Assembly (NCBI GenBank): GCA_007449985.2 | Contig: VIIQ02000627.1 | Coordinates: 124,001 to 188,000 of the forward strand | Source: Desmodesmus armatus | Lineage: Eukaryota; Chlorophyta; Chlorophyceae; Sphaeropleales; Scenedesmaceae | Direction: 5' to 3' | DNA length: 64,000 nucleotides | Shown here: positions 24,701 to 34,604 of the stretch, in pieces | Position numbering within the stretch: the first letter of the stretch is position 1 | Layout: every line of letters starts with the position of its first letter | The notes under the pieces: model-generated | Databases searched by the model: none | What the model saw: the letters and a program-made list of their open reading frames with translations, nothing else | Told to the model about the DNA's origin: nothing | Program-made: the position numbers and the translations under genes

Positions 24701-25641
24701 GGCGTTGTTGGTTCCACGTAATGAGTTGTTGTAAGCTGCACTTCACAACCCATGACCTTGGTGATGCAGGTGGTGAGGAGAGGGGCCTCAAGACTGTTCC
24801 AGAGGAGGCTGGCGGAAACGGCAGCAGCAGGACAGGCAGCGGCGCTGGCAGGCTGGCTGGTGCAGCTGGCGGGGCCTCAGCAGAGGGCCAGGGGACACCC
24901 ACCAATGGCAGTGAGCTGGGGGTGAGTAGCACCCTGAACGGTGGGCTCAGACAGGAAACCTTGGACTCTGGGGCCGGTTGCTGCTGAACTGACAGACAGC
25001 TCACGCGCAGGGCTGCATGACAGTAGACACCTAGGGTTATATTCTGTTCCGCTGCTGCCCCTGATTATGCCCTGCTTGTGGAAACGATTCCGCTTATCTG
25101 TGTACTATATTCTGTCCTGCAGAGCTTCAAGGACCACCTCAGGCTGCCCCTTGCTAACATTGCTGCCAGCGCCCGCAGCTACGGCGACAGTGACGCAGCC
25201 AGCTCCCTGCGCAGCGGCCCGGGCGGCAGACCCAGCAGCCTGTGGAGCTTCCTGCGTGGTCCTGGCAGGTGTGTTTGGACACTTGCCACAATGGCCTGTC
25301 AACATGGGCTGTGTGCGGCCTGGTTTTCCCAACTGGTTCTGGGCAGCTTGCACTGGAATGGCATGTGTGCTTCGGCGGTGTGGCGTCCATTCTGACTGAC
25401 TGTGCCGTGTTATTTCAGCTGTCTCCCTTGACTGCATGCTTATGGCAAACATGGTCCCCGCCCTCCAACTGCCCTCAATTCAACACACCTGTTTGCTGTT
25501 GCCTGCGTATCTAGGCGCGCCACCACCACAATCAATGATGGAGCTTCTATTCCAGACACCCTCAACACACCACGCAGCAGTGTGGACCCCATCCAGCAGG
25601 AGATGGTGCTGGAGCTGCTGGACTCCTTCCACAGCCGCTAG
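21735..25641 (+). CDS. Single-pass membrane, Ala/Pro-rich coiled-coil protein of unknown function
   Basis: Seven exons all join in phase and total 860 codons including TAG: 21735-22031, 22231-23602, 23888-24324, 24528-24576, 24770-24921, 25123-25268, 25515-25641. The N-terminus has an acidic Glu run, then a His-rich patch, then one hydrophobic segment at about residues 50-75 ('AVIGAAVISIACAAVLAKSV') followed by Lys. A long Ala/Pro/Ser-rich, probably disordered, region follows. Two short coiled-coil candidates come next: 'VADVLREAIREKKRNERLKQ', and 'VAEFAREVAALQEENRKLKE' before a 16-codon exon. The C-terminal part contains 'SFKDHLRLPLANIAASARSY' and ends 'EMVLELLDSFHSR'. No enzyme or known domain is visible. 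The consistent phases and canonical splice sites are the main support for one gene. Confidence 0.68.
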
Positions 25642-27001
25642 GCCCCTCTGCAGCACCGGCAAAGGCAGCCGCTGTGAGCTGCCATGGGGCAGGGGCAGCC
25701 GCGCCAGCGCCTACGTGCTGCAGCAGCAGCAGTGACAGCAGCAGCGAAGGGCGACTGTGCTGTATGCCGAGGCTGGCTGTACCATGCTGTGTTTCTGGCA
25801 TAGGTTGTCTGTCAGGCATAGGTTGAGGTTGTTGCAGGTTTGTTCATGATGCTTTCGTGCCTGATGCAAGTTTATGACGGGGATGCTCTGGATGCCTGCG
25901 TTGACCGTGATTGGGCAGTGATATGCGTCAAGCGCTGGCTTAGCTGGTAGTGGAGCGCGACCGCCAGGATAGGAACTTGTATGTCAGGGTAGTCATGCCA
26001 GCTTGAGGTTGTTTTGCTGATTTGCCAGTGGCCACATCGTGTGTGCGTGCGGTGCCTGTAGTTGACCTTGCTTTTGTGTATGGCGTGTGTCCTGCCAAGT
26101 CTGTCGAGATCATGACTGGCGCTCCCCCCAGCTTGACCTGATTGAGGCAACATGTTCGTGATTTGGACAGGGTGATACCTTCTTGCAATCCTAACCACCA
26201 GGCCTGGCCGTGAAGCTGTGGCCTAGCTGTGAAGTCATTTGCTTGCAGTGTGGCCTCGTTTTTCATTATGGCTGTAAGAGCCCTGTGCACAGATGTCATC
26301 AGATCGTCAGAGCCTCTGAGAGGGGTGGTTGGGGAGTGCCGACCAACTGGATGGAGATCATGCTGACGCCAAAATACCATGCTGTCACCTTTTTTACAGT
26401 ATCAGCCATGTTTTTTGCCTGAGTGTGGTAGCTGCTGTTGAAAGGCATAGGACAAATGAAGTCACCTCACAGCTGTTACTGTTTTGAATGGCATGGCAGT
26501 GTATTGACACCTTTGAAGCGCCAGTATGTGTATGTCCAATTGATGCTCCTTGATTGTCCATCGCGCGAGACCCCCAACGTTTCTTGCCAGCCTGGACAAG
26601 CAAGCGATCCCTGACACATGGCACAGTCAGTCCTGTTCTCGTCCCGTCATAGCTCATGAAGGGGTAGAAACACAAACAAAGTATGCAGCTGATACGTTGC
26701 GTCAGGGCTGGAATTCTTTCCCTTCTGCTGCTGGAGCTGCTGTACACTTTGCCCTGGCCCTGGTCTGATGCACCCCGTGTGGTGCCTTTGCACCCTTCTT
26801 GGGGTAAGCGAAAGCACCACCAGCACACAGGTGCCCTGTAACTGGGCTGCAGCAGCTCATGCTTGGTGCTTGGTTGGGTGTCACACATGCAGAACGACAT
26901 TTGCAATTGCAATTGCATTTGGCACACAAATGCACTTCCTTGAGCAGTAGCATCAGCAGCAGCAGACTCTTTACTCTCTTGCAATCGTTAAGCAGAAAGG
27001 G
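25642..27001. other. Intergenic, no gene recognised
   Basis: Minus-strand frames of 110-196 codons lie at about 25940-26380 and 26394-27031, but they lack recognisable motifs and splice support. I see no reliable gene. Confidence 0.4.
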
Positions 27002-27303
27002 ATGCCAGGACTGGTTACAGCTGCCACACAAGGAACTGCCTGCCAGTTTGGGGAGCCCCCGTCACTGTCACTGCTCTGTGTCCCTGCTGCCACACCTGCA
27101 GTTGAGCCATATGAGCCAGTGCAGTACAACTCAACAGCTCTGTTGAAGCGCAGCCATGCAGCCATGCAGTACAACAAAACTACTCAGCAGTACGAAACAC
27201 CTCCGCTGGCGATCTGGTTTGGCGCCGACGACCTGTTTTACAGCCACCCTACAGACGGTGTGGCAACTTGGCTGGATCTGTTGGCAACAGCCAAGCACCC
27301 CTG
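27002..27303 (+). CDS. Possible alpha/beta-hydrolase (acid-lipase-like) exon fragment
   Basis: A 100-codon stretch ends at a good GTGAGC donor (phase 2). Its end, 'ETPPLAIWFGADDLFYSHPT', resembles the strand and acid-residue loop of AB-hydrolase-associated lipases (P-x-A-L-W-x-G-x-D-D). No nucleophile elbow is present and the preceding and following exons were not found. An open segment at 27548-27685 ends '...PIGYSQWLLRRFV' and could be a later exon, but it does not join in phase. It may belong to a separate partial gene or to the 5' part of the U-box gene downstream. Confidence 0.25.
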
Positions 27304-27660
27304 GTGAGCTGGTATTGCGGTGACCTTTTGCTGATGGGGAATCCTGCCACCTTTGCAGCAGCGTTCAAGCTATCTGGCTGTGCCTATTGCGGGTGCTGCC
27401 AGCGGTGCAATCCCATCATCAGGCGCTCAGTGGTGGATTCAGCCTGCTGTGCCTGTTTGTTCAATCAGTAAGACGGCAACATGACACACAAGAAGCGGCG
27501 GCATGTTGTGGGCTGCCAAGCTGGCCGTAATCATCATGCACCATACAGGCCCGTATGCATGCAGGATGCAGAAGGGTCCGTACCATAGTTTACTCCTGGA
27601 ATCTTCAGCACATGTGTCACTTGCTGTTGACCCTGCAGGTCAACCTATTGGATATTCTCA

Positions 27661-30600
27661 GTGGCTCCTCAGGCGCTTCGTGTGATGCCGGAGCAAACTG
27701 CGCAGGAGCTCTCCCTGCTGAATGCTGGGCTACCCGTCCTGCGAAGTCTCAGACAGGCACGACCTTACTTCACCCAGCCGGAGCGCTGGGTCCTGCAACA
27801 GTTTGGTTGGCAGCCTATGGACTTCCTGCCAGAGCAGTTTGCACTGTGCACCGCAGCGGTAGATGACAACACGCTGCAGCCGGCCAGCACAGTCACATGC
27901 AGCCTGCATGACACTGCGCTGACAGCTGCAGGACAGCACTCAGAGGAAGGCACCTTCGTGATCCATCCGGATCATCCGTACCATGCAGCAGCAGGGGGTC
28001 CAGCACGCAGTATCCATGCGAGCGCAGCCAAGGGGCAACCTGCAGGAGGGCGCTGTCCCCATGCAGGCGCAGGGCTTGTGCTGGGGCCTGCAGGACGGTG
28101 GGTCAGCAGGGCGGCCCAGCAGTGGCGGCCTACTGCCATTGCAGTGAAGGTGCTGGCGCAGCTCTGGAGCATCATCGTCCCGACAGGCAGCCTTGCACGG
28201 CCTCAGTGTGCGCTGTTCACGCAGCTGCACCTGCTGGCGTATGAGAGGCCGATCAATGCCTTCTTCGTTCAGACACTAGGTGGGTCGCGTGTGCTGGAGA
28301 TATGTGTTTGCCCTTGGCCACCACCACTGCTGTCCATGCTGTAAATGCAGTTGTCCGGCTGTGCTGTCTCAGGCGTGCTGTATGTGTAAGCAGCTGCTGC
28401 GTGTGTGCCGCTGTTATCAGAAGTGGATCCTTCAAGTGCAGTGAACTGTTGCTTGGTGACATCAGTTTATGTGCCGCCTGGCAGGCCGTGCTCGGCAGGC
28501 AGCATTGCCAAGCAAAAACACTAGGAGAAAGTCTTGCATTCGTGTTTGTGCCAGCAGAGCTGGGCAGGCAGCTGGGCCGCTGTATGCATGCTGGAATAGG
28601 TGGCATTGCATGGGCCTGCTTCTGCCAGTGGCGTGCACACCACTCCAGGCTTGAGTTTGCCAGTGAAACCTTGCCATCGGTCTCACAACGTATCTTGGGC
28701 CTGTTACCTGCTGCTTCATGCCTGCAGAGCTCGTGATCAACGTGCGCAACCTACTCTACCTCGTTCAGGAAACTTTCGGCGCATAGTCACCAATTTGCCT
28801 TGGACCTGCTATCTGCTGCTTGCCGCCTGCAGTGCTCGTGATCAACGTGCGCAACCTACTCTACCTCATCACAGTTGGCTACAAGATCAGCCGCCGGTTG
28901 GCCCTCCTGGCCCCAGCCCCATTGCCCGTCCGCCTCTCGGGTGTAGCCCTCACCCTCCTAGGCATGTTCCTAGGCCTCTGGCAGTCCACATTCTACACAG
29001 CTGTGGATGCCGCCTTTGAACTGGTGCTGGGGAAGGCGATCGTGCTGGGGCTGTCTCAGTGCAGCTTGGCGGCGGTGGTGGCGTGGCAGCTCTGGGCTGT
29101 GTTTGGCTTGCAGCTGAGGACAGGGTGCAAGGCGTGGCAGTTGGCCAAGTTGGCATTCAGGGAGGCGAGGCTGCTGGTGCTAGCCCCTCAGGCTCTCCTG
29201 GTCAACAACCAGGCACTGGTGAGTGCCGGTCTGTTCATTTGAAGTCAGACCATGATGCTTATCGTAAGCAAGTCTTTTTCCTGCATGCCTTCCCTTCTGC
29301 TGCCTGTTGATTTGGCCGCTGGCCTGCCTGCCCTTGTGCTTGCTGTCCTTTTAAGCCGGGGTGAGGTGCAGGGGCAGGTGGCGAATGCTACATCACGGAT
29401 ACTGTAGCAGTGTTGCATCCAGGGTCTTGCTGACAGCGGCGGCTTTTGGGGGCATGTGGTTTGGGGGGCGGGGGATGCAGACAGCTGCGCAGCTGCGCAG
29501 CTGTACAGCACATCCAAGGCGTGAGGCGCGCCTTCAGGCGTGCTGCGCGACTGTATGCCTTGCGCCTGCAGCTGTTGCGCTCAATGCATACCTTGTGCTG
29601 GTGTGTGCGCTGTACAGGACACCCTGTGTGTCTCCCAGCATCGCGTTTTAAGAGCACAGTACCACAAAATGTGTGAATGCATGTTGTGATGCTGTGTGCC
29701 GCACCTACAGGCGGATCGCTTGCCGCGGCGGCAGGTGCCAACTGTTGGGACGTGGCCTGCCCCACTGGTTATTCCAGAGGAGGTGGATGAGCTTCCTGTG
29801 TCTGAGGTGCCACGTGGCTTCATATGCCCCATCACACAGGTGTGTGTGCGGTGTGGGACGCATTATGCCATACTAACACCCTTTACAAGTGGAAGCGGTG
29901 TAGGTGTGACCCCCCCCCCTTTTTGCAATGTGAGAAACCACCCTACTTCAAAGTGATAGCTATCAGCCGAAGAGCTGTGTACTCTTGGCTCCTGTGAAGT
30001 CACAAGTTGTACAATGCTCACATTGTGACTCCACAGAAACAAAGAGTACACTGCTCTTCGGCTGACAGCTCTTTGGCTGATAGCTCTTCGGCTGATAGCA
30101 CCTTCAAGCAGGGCAGGCTCTCACGTTGAATGTGTTCCAGGCGAGTGCCGTCCCTGCCTGCCTTCCCTACTGCTGCTCACCTAGCCGCTTGCCTGCCTGC
30201 CTGCGCTTGTGTCTGCTGTCCCTGCAGGCCATCATGAGGCAACCTGCGCTGCTACTGCATGATAGCACCATCAACCCCTCAACGTATGACAAAGAGTCCA
30301 TTGCGCAGTGGCTTGCTGAGCACAGGTGGGGACTGCCATGCCCTGACAGCTTCTGGTAGACCATTCATCACTATAATGCTTTAGTTTCTTCATGCTAGAA
30401 GGGACAGACACACACCTGCAACTTTGCTTGAAGGATACAGCAGCACATACACTAGAGCATAGCTTGGTTTTTGACAATGTACGCTCTTACATGTTCTTAT
30501 CACACCTTCCTGCCTGTCTAACCTGCTTGTCTGCAGCACCGACCCCAAGAACCCTGGTGCGCAGCTGTGCATGAAGTCAGTCAGGCTCGTGTACAACGGA

Positions 30601-31932
30601 GACCTGGGCAGATCCATAGAGGATTGGGTGGCGGCGCAGCTGCAGCGTCAGCAGCAACAACAACAGCAGCAGCAAACCGGGCTGGCAGCCTGGCGGCGAG
30701 CGCTGTCGGGGCATTTGGAGGGCCACCATCTGCCACAGGATGGGTCGGGTGCTGCTGCTGCGGCAGCAGAGGGGGTGGCGGCAGCAGCTGCGGGGATGTT
30801 TATGCATATGAGAGGCAATGGGGGTCAGGCGAATTCGCCTGCAGCTGCTGCAGCAGGCACAGCATTTGGCGGAGGTCAGGGTGAGGCACGGGTGCCAGGT
30901 GGGGATGCAGGGGCGCGGGTGCAGCAGCGGAGGGTGGCAGCATTTTGTCGGGCGCGGGGGCTTTGATGCGGACGTCTTCTGCTGCCATTGCGCAAGTCGC
31001 GAGCATGGTGAGTGCTGGTCCTGGTGCTGAATCTGCACAAAGCCGATTGATTAGGTGCATGTTCAACATCGGTTCCATTTCTGTACAGAAACATCTGTTT
31101 CTTTTCTATACATGTATGCACAGCATGCATTGTTTAGCAGTGCTTGTCAGCCGCTAGCTAGCACATGTAAGCATGTGCAGTGTGTACACGCTGCAGCAGG
31201 CACCATCCTGCAAGCTGCAATGCACTCACTAGTGCTGGCTGGCTGCTGCCTAACCTCTCTACCTTCTGATGTAAAGCCTGCGCAGATTTGCTTGTATGGC
31301 TGTGCCAGTGAGAGGCCAACAGGCATCAGGGGCAACAGCTGCCGCACCGTTAATCAAGCAGTGACTGGCTTTCAAGGCTGCATCATGTCATAGCTTTAGC
31401 GCAGAGAGCTATGAGTAGCAGAGAGCAGTGGTTGCAATGGCCCTGTCTGTGCCTTGCTGTTGCCCGGTTGCAGGACTTACCAGCAGCAGCTGTTGCTGGC
31501 CTGAATCGCGTAACAACCCGTGCGTTGGCTCGGCGGCAGCACCAGCAGCAATCTGCTGCCGATTCGATTCAGCAGCGGCAGCAGCCGTTGCGACAGCGGC
31601 GGAGTGAGCAGCAGGCGAGGCGCAGCTGGCGAGAGGCGGACAACGTGGGAGAAGGCAGCAGTGATAGGGACAGCAGTGATGGGGACAGCAGTGGCACAGA
31701 CAGTGACCGTGATGCCAGCAGCGGCAGCAGCAGTGAGGTTGACAGCGCGCGGCAGCATAGCAGGACGCCACCCCGCAGCAGGGCGGCTCGGAGCCAGCAG
31801 CGCGGCAGCCCTGCACGGGGGCCTCCTGCTAATGCTGGTGGGGGGGCAGTGGGTGGTGTGCGCAGACGGCAGCCACGCAGCAGAGCCCAGGCAGCAGCAG
31901 CAGCAGCAGACCCTGCACAAATGTCCGAGTGA
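27661..31932 (+). CDS. Membrane-associated U-box E3 ubiquitin ligase, 5' end incomplete
   Basis: In-phase exons are: a first exon from about 27661 to 28279, 28833-29218, 29711-29839, 30228-30325, and 30537 onward. The U-box is split over three exons: 'ELPVSEVPRGFICPITQ', 'AIMRQPALLLHD' with 'STYDKESIAQWLAEH', and 'STDPKNPGA'. U-boxes recruit E2 enzymes and transfer ubiquitin without zinc. Before it lie hydrophobic stretches ('LSGVALTLLGMFLGLW', 'LGLSQCSLAAVVAWQLW') that suggest membrane segments. After it comes a Gln/Ala-rich tail. In the U-box frame the exon starting at 30537 stops at 30966. A shifted frame continues to a perfect GTGAGT donor at 31008 and would join in phase 0 to a Ser/Asp/Arg-rich exon at 31474-31932. 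The related downstream copy keeps that second frame, so a frameshift or assembly indel near 30880-30940 is likely. The start codon is unresolved. Confidence 0.75.
28696..28877 (+). repeat. 105-bp tandem duplication of an intron-exon boundary
   Basis: The acceptor 'cctgcag' and the following 'CTCGTGATCAACGTGCGCAA' occur twice, at 28721 and 28826, an offset of 105 bp. The downstream copy gives the long open exon. The upstream copy gives a short frame ending in TAG. Confidence 0.85.
29958..30104. mobile_element. Foldback/MITE-like element in a U-box intron
   Basis: Arms at 29958-30004 and 30024-30070 are 47 nt each and nearly perfectly inverted, with a 19-nt loop. The terminal motif (AGCTCTTCGGCTGATAG-like) is then repeated twice in tandem up to about 30104. 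No coding capacity. It lies within the intron between exons ending at 29839 and starting at 30228. Confidence 0.75.
30690..31280 (+). repeat. Segmental duplication, copy 1 (U-box gene 3' exon and flank)
   Basis: This segment is similar to 32510-33290, from 'CTGGCAGCCTGGCGGCGAGC' through the Met/Ala-rich coding part and into the following intron, including 'CTTGTCAGCCGC' and 'CATCCTGCAAGCTGCAA'. Similarity is patchy but collinear. Confidence 0.7.
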
Positions 31933-32509
31933 GAAGTTGCCTGCGGAACCTGCTGAGGGAAGGGCATTGCGTGACTGTGTTGTGTCATAACGTTGCGTGC
32001 CATCTGAGCACAGCAGATTCCGAAGTCATGCGGCACATCCTGAACGTGTAACCCTCATGTCTGTCTCAGGTGGCATAACCAGTGACGCACCTGTTCTGGC
32101 AGCTACTGAAATGGACAGTAAAGTGCAGTCTGAGGGACAGGGTGCATCACACGGGCAGCCCAGGCAAAAAGTGCAGGCACCCTGACTCTGTCAGGCAGCA
32201 GTTCACGCGATCAACTGGCCGACAAGCCGCAAGTGCAGGGGCTTGTTGCCAAAGCAGAGTGGGGAAGGTAGATCCTTACTGGAGCAACAGCATTCTTGCA
32301 CTTGTTGGAGCCAAATTTAATCCGTCTTTGAAACCCACTGACGTGACTATGCTATGTGGCGACCTTCTCATTTGTGTTGTGCTTGATTGATCTGGCTGGG
32401 TCTGGGGATGCTATAAGAGCACAGCTGCAATCCCACCTGCGCACAAAGAATTGATCATCTCATCTTTTACAGCAGGTGTTCACCCGTCTTACCCCCAGTA
32501 CACAGCAGT
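31933..32509. other. Spacer between duplicated segments
   Basis: It holds the presumed 3' UTR of the U-box gene. No gene or element is recognised. Confidence 0.4.
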
Positions 32510-33290
32510 AAACGGGGCTGGCGGCCTGGCGGCGAGCGCTGTCGGGGCTCCTGAGAGCCATCAACTGCCACAGCATGGGTTGAGCACTGCTGCAGCGCCA
32601 ACAGAGGGGGTTGCCGCAGTAAAAGCGGGGATGTTGATGCATATGAGAGGCAATGGGGGTCAGGGGAATTCACCTGCAGCTGCTGCCATAAGCACAGCAT
32701 CTGGCGGAGAGGAGAGTGAGGGAGAAGCGGCGGGTGTGAATGCAGGTGGTATGGATGCAGCGGCGGCAGCAGAGCGTGGCAGCATTTTGTCAGGCGCCTG
32801 GGCTCTGATACAGACATCTTCTGCTGCTATCGCTCAAGTCGTGAGCATGATGAGTGCTGGTGCTCCATCTGCATGAAGATTGTTGTTTGGGCGCATTCCT
32901 GTTCCTTTGCTGTGTGCACAGCACGAGTGTTTGCAGGAGCACTTGTCAGCCGCCTACAAGCACTTGTGAGCATATGCTTGTTACCCGGCATGCAGTGAGG
33001 ACTGTCTATCTGTGGACTTAGATAGCATGCTTGGCGGTTTGGGGCTGGTTTGCATCCTCTCAAAAGCGCCAGCAACTCTCTGGTTCGATCCTTACTGCTT
33101 TGATTCCCTCTACTTTGTTCTGCCATCTCCGTGACATCAGTGAACGGCTGGCATGATCATGCCGTGACATCAGCTCAGGAGCTCTTGAGCCTCGCTGCGG
33201 TGCTGCGGCAGCATCCTGCAAGCTGCAACGCGCTTACAAGTGCTGGATGGCTGCTGGCATAACTCGCTGCCTTCTGACTGACGGCTATGC
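32510..33290 (+). pseudogene. Decayed copy of the U-box gene 3' exon
   Basis: The open frame to 32876 parallels the Ala-rich tail of the U-box gene ('GMLMHMRGNGGQ', then 'GSILSGAWALIQTSSAAIAQ'). It carries no U-box itself, and the donor that is GTGAGT in copy 1 reads ATGAGT here, so splicing at that site is lost. It keeps the frame that copy 1 has lost. The non-coding part after about 32880 also aligns with copy 1. Confidence 0.65.
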
Positions 33291-33965
33291 CGGCAGCTGA
33301 CCCCGGCAAACCGTTTGCCTGGCAGGCAATGCCTGCAGGCATACGGTCAGCCAGCTGGCAGGCATCCGGGGGCAGAGGCCACCGCATCATCACTCAAACA
33401 CTGACACAGCCCCAACACTTGGGCCAGAATTGTCCGATTCATAGGCAGCATGTATGCTTGGAGCTGTCATTTTCTGGCTATTCAGGCCAAGTTATGACAG
33501 TCACGCCAGCGCCAAAGGGTTTGAAACAACTAGTCAATCTATAGTTATTTGTGTCTTCACGCTGCCCACCGGGGCCTTGTACGCGAATGCCTTATCTGCG
33601 GGACAGCGGTGACTGTTCCAAGGCATCATACAGCCACACGTCCAGCAACTGCCACTTTATTTCTCTAAGCGCTCGATTTGGAACACTGAGTGCAAGCAAC
33701 TCAGGACGCACCGGCAGAAACGTCACACAGCACACACTGCAGCAACATCGCTTGCAACTGCAGAGCGCTGGCGACTGATGCATTGTGTATTAGGGGGATC
33801 GCCTTACTTATCATGCCTGAGTTGAATCTGAAAACCCAGAAACGCTGATGTACGGAAAAATGTTCTGTCTGGTCTGGGGTACAAAAAGGGGCACAGCTGG
33901 GCAGTGGGGACAGTCAATACATGCGCTAAAAGTTCACTTTGCCGTAGTGACAGAGAAACCTCAGC
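33291..33965. other. Intergenic, no gene recognised
   Basis: Short open frames only, on both strands. No motif or element was identified. Confidence 0.4.
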
Positions 33966-34148
33966 ATGGAGCAGCGCACGGCGTTGCTGGCCTTGGTGGT
34001 TGCCCTCTGCCTGTTCGCAAGGGCGCACTCTGCACCAGCGTGGCCTGCAGCTGGACTTATGAACGTTGCTGAGGCCAGAACGTTTGTGTCAGGACCTACA
34101 TATGCGGAATGGTGCGCTGCCGTTTCTTCTCAGTGGGGCAAAAAGTAA
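33966..34148 (+). CDS. Small predicted secreted protein (60 residues)
   Basis: The ATG frame begins with a classic signal peptide: 'MEQR', a hydrophobic core 'TALLALVVALCLFA', then 'RAHSAPA' as a likely cleavage region. About 38 further residues follow and the frame ends in TAA. No domain is recognised. It may instead be the first exon of a longer or truncated secreted protein, since the satellite array begins about 220 bp downstream. Confidence 0.35.
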   Translation: MEQRTALLALVVALCLFARAHSAPAWPAAGLMNVAEARTFVSGPTYAEWCAAVSSQWGKK

Positions 34149-34409
34149 CTTGTCTAGTTTCAGGGCGCGTGTGGCGGGACCTGCGCTGTATCAAGCAAAA
34201 CTACTTGATATATCTGATACCCTGGGACTTTGCTCGGGGGCTCTAGCTGCTGCTGGCTATTGGTCATCCGTCCACATCGCCTAACAACCTTGACTGCCAG
34301 GATTCGAACTGTAAGGGGGAACGTGGGTGCTGTGCAAACGTTCAAGTGTCTTGGGCGCCTGTTGGTGGTTGATAAACCAGCAGATAAGCCTGGCTATCCC
34401 CACAAGGCG

Positions 34410-34478
34410 ACAAAGGGGGGATCGAACGCCACCCTTCAACTCGCTAACCCAGCGTGCAAAGCACTCAGCTACCGAGAC
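34410..34478 (-). other. tRNA-like segment with A- and B-box-like sequences (one per satellite unit)
   Basis: On the minus strand, TAGCTGAGTGC (34461-34471) resembles a Pol III A box and GTTCGATCC (near 34420) fits the B-box consensus; the spacing is similar to a tRNA. A partial anticodon-like stem CGCT/AGCG lies between them. The T stem has mismatches and no proper acceptor stem or anticodon loop can be drawn, so it is a tRNA-derived relic or SINE-like promoter rather than a tRNA gene. It begins exactly at the ribozyme's 3' stem I strand. It recurs in all 21 units. Confidence 0.6.
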
Positions 34479-34514
34479 GCGTTTCGCCCTTGCTGAAGGG
34501 GCTCATCAGTCGGC
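34471..34514 (-). ncRNA. Hammerhead ribozyme (first of 21 copies)
   Basis: Read on the minus strand, all conserved core elements are present in order. These are stem I 5' side GCCGA, CUGAUGA, stem II GCCC...GGGC (with a bulged C and two U-A pairs around a CAGC loop), GAAA, then C-GC-G, U-C, and stem I 3' side UCGGU. The A before CUGAUGA pairs with the U after the cleavage site. Cleavage is expected 3' of the C at 34476. Stem III is only ACGCGU, too short to fold alone but self-complementary. The identical motif starts at 35192, 35913, 36344, 36775, 37497, 38219, 38650, 39080, 39511, 39942, 40373, 40804, 41235, 41666, 42097, 42528, 42959, 43390, 43821 and 44252. Cleavage activity is inferred from motif completeness, not shown. 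Confidence 0.82.
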
Positions 34515-34524
34515 GGATGCTTCT

Positions 34525-34603
34525 GGGGGGTTTGGGGGTTTGGTAACAGTGTTTGGGGTCTAGGGTTTAGGGTTTAGCTCTGGGGTTAGAGTTTGTTCTG
34601 GGG
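34525..34603 (+). other. Telomere-like, G-quadruplex-prone segment (one per satellite unit)
   Basis: Closely spaced G runs (G6-7, G5, G4, G3, G3, G4, G4) include two consecutive TTTAGGG-type telomere units, 'CTAGGGTTTAGGGTTTAGC'. It recurs in every unit of the array. Intramolecular G-quadruplex formation is a prediction. Confidence 0.75.
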
Positions 34604-34604
34604 T

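Noticed and set aside
25940..27031. A minus-strand gene in 25.9-27.0 kb
   Set aside because: Several medium-length frames but no motif, no in-phase splice joins and no recognisable start.
34283..34330. A tRNA gene suggested by GTTCGAATCC on the minus strand at 34296-34308
   Set aside because: The B-box-like sequence is good, but no A box, anticodon arm or acceptor stem could be assembled around it.
34410..34478. A functional tRNA in each satellite unit
   Set aside because: T-stem mismatches, no 7-nt anticodon loop with U33, and no acceptor stem pairing.
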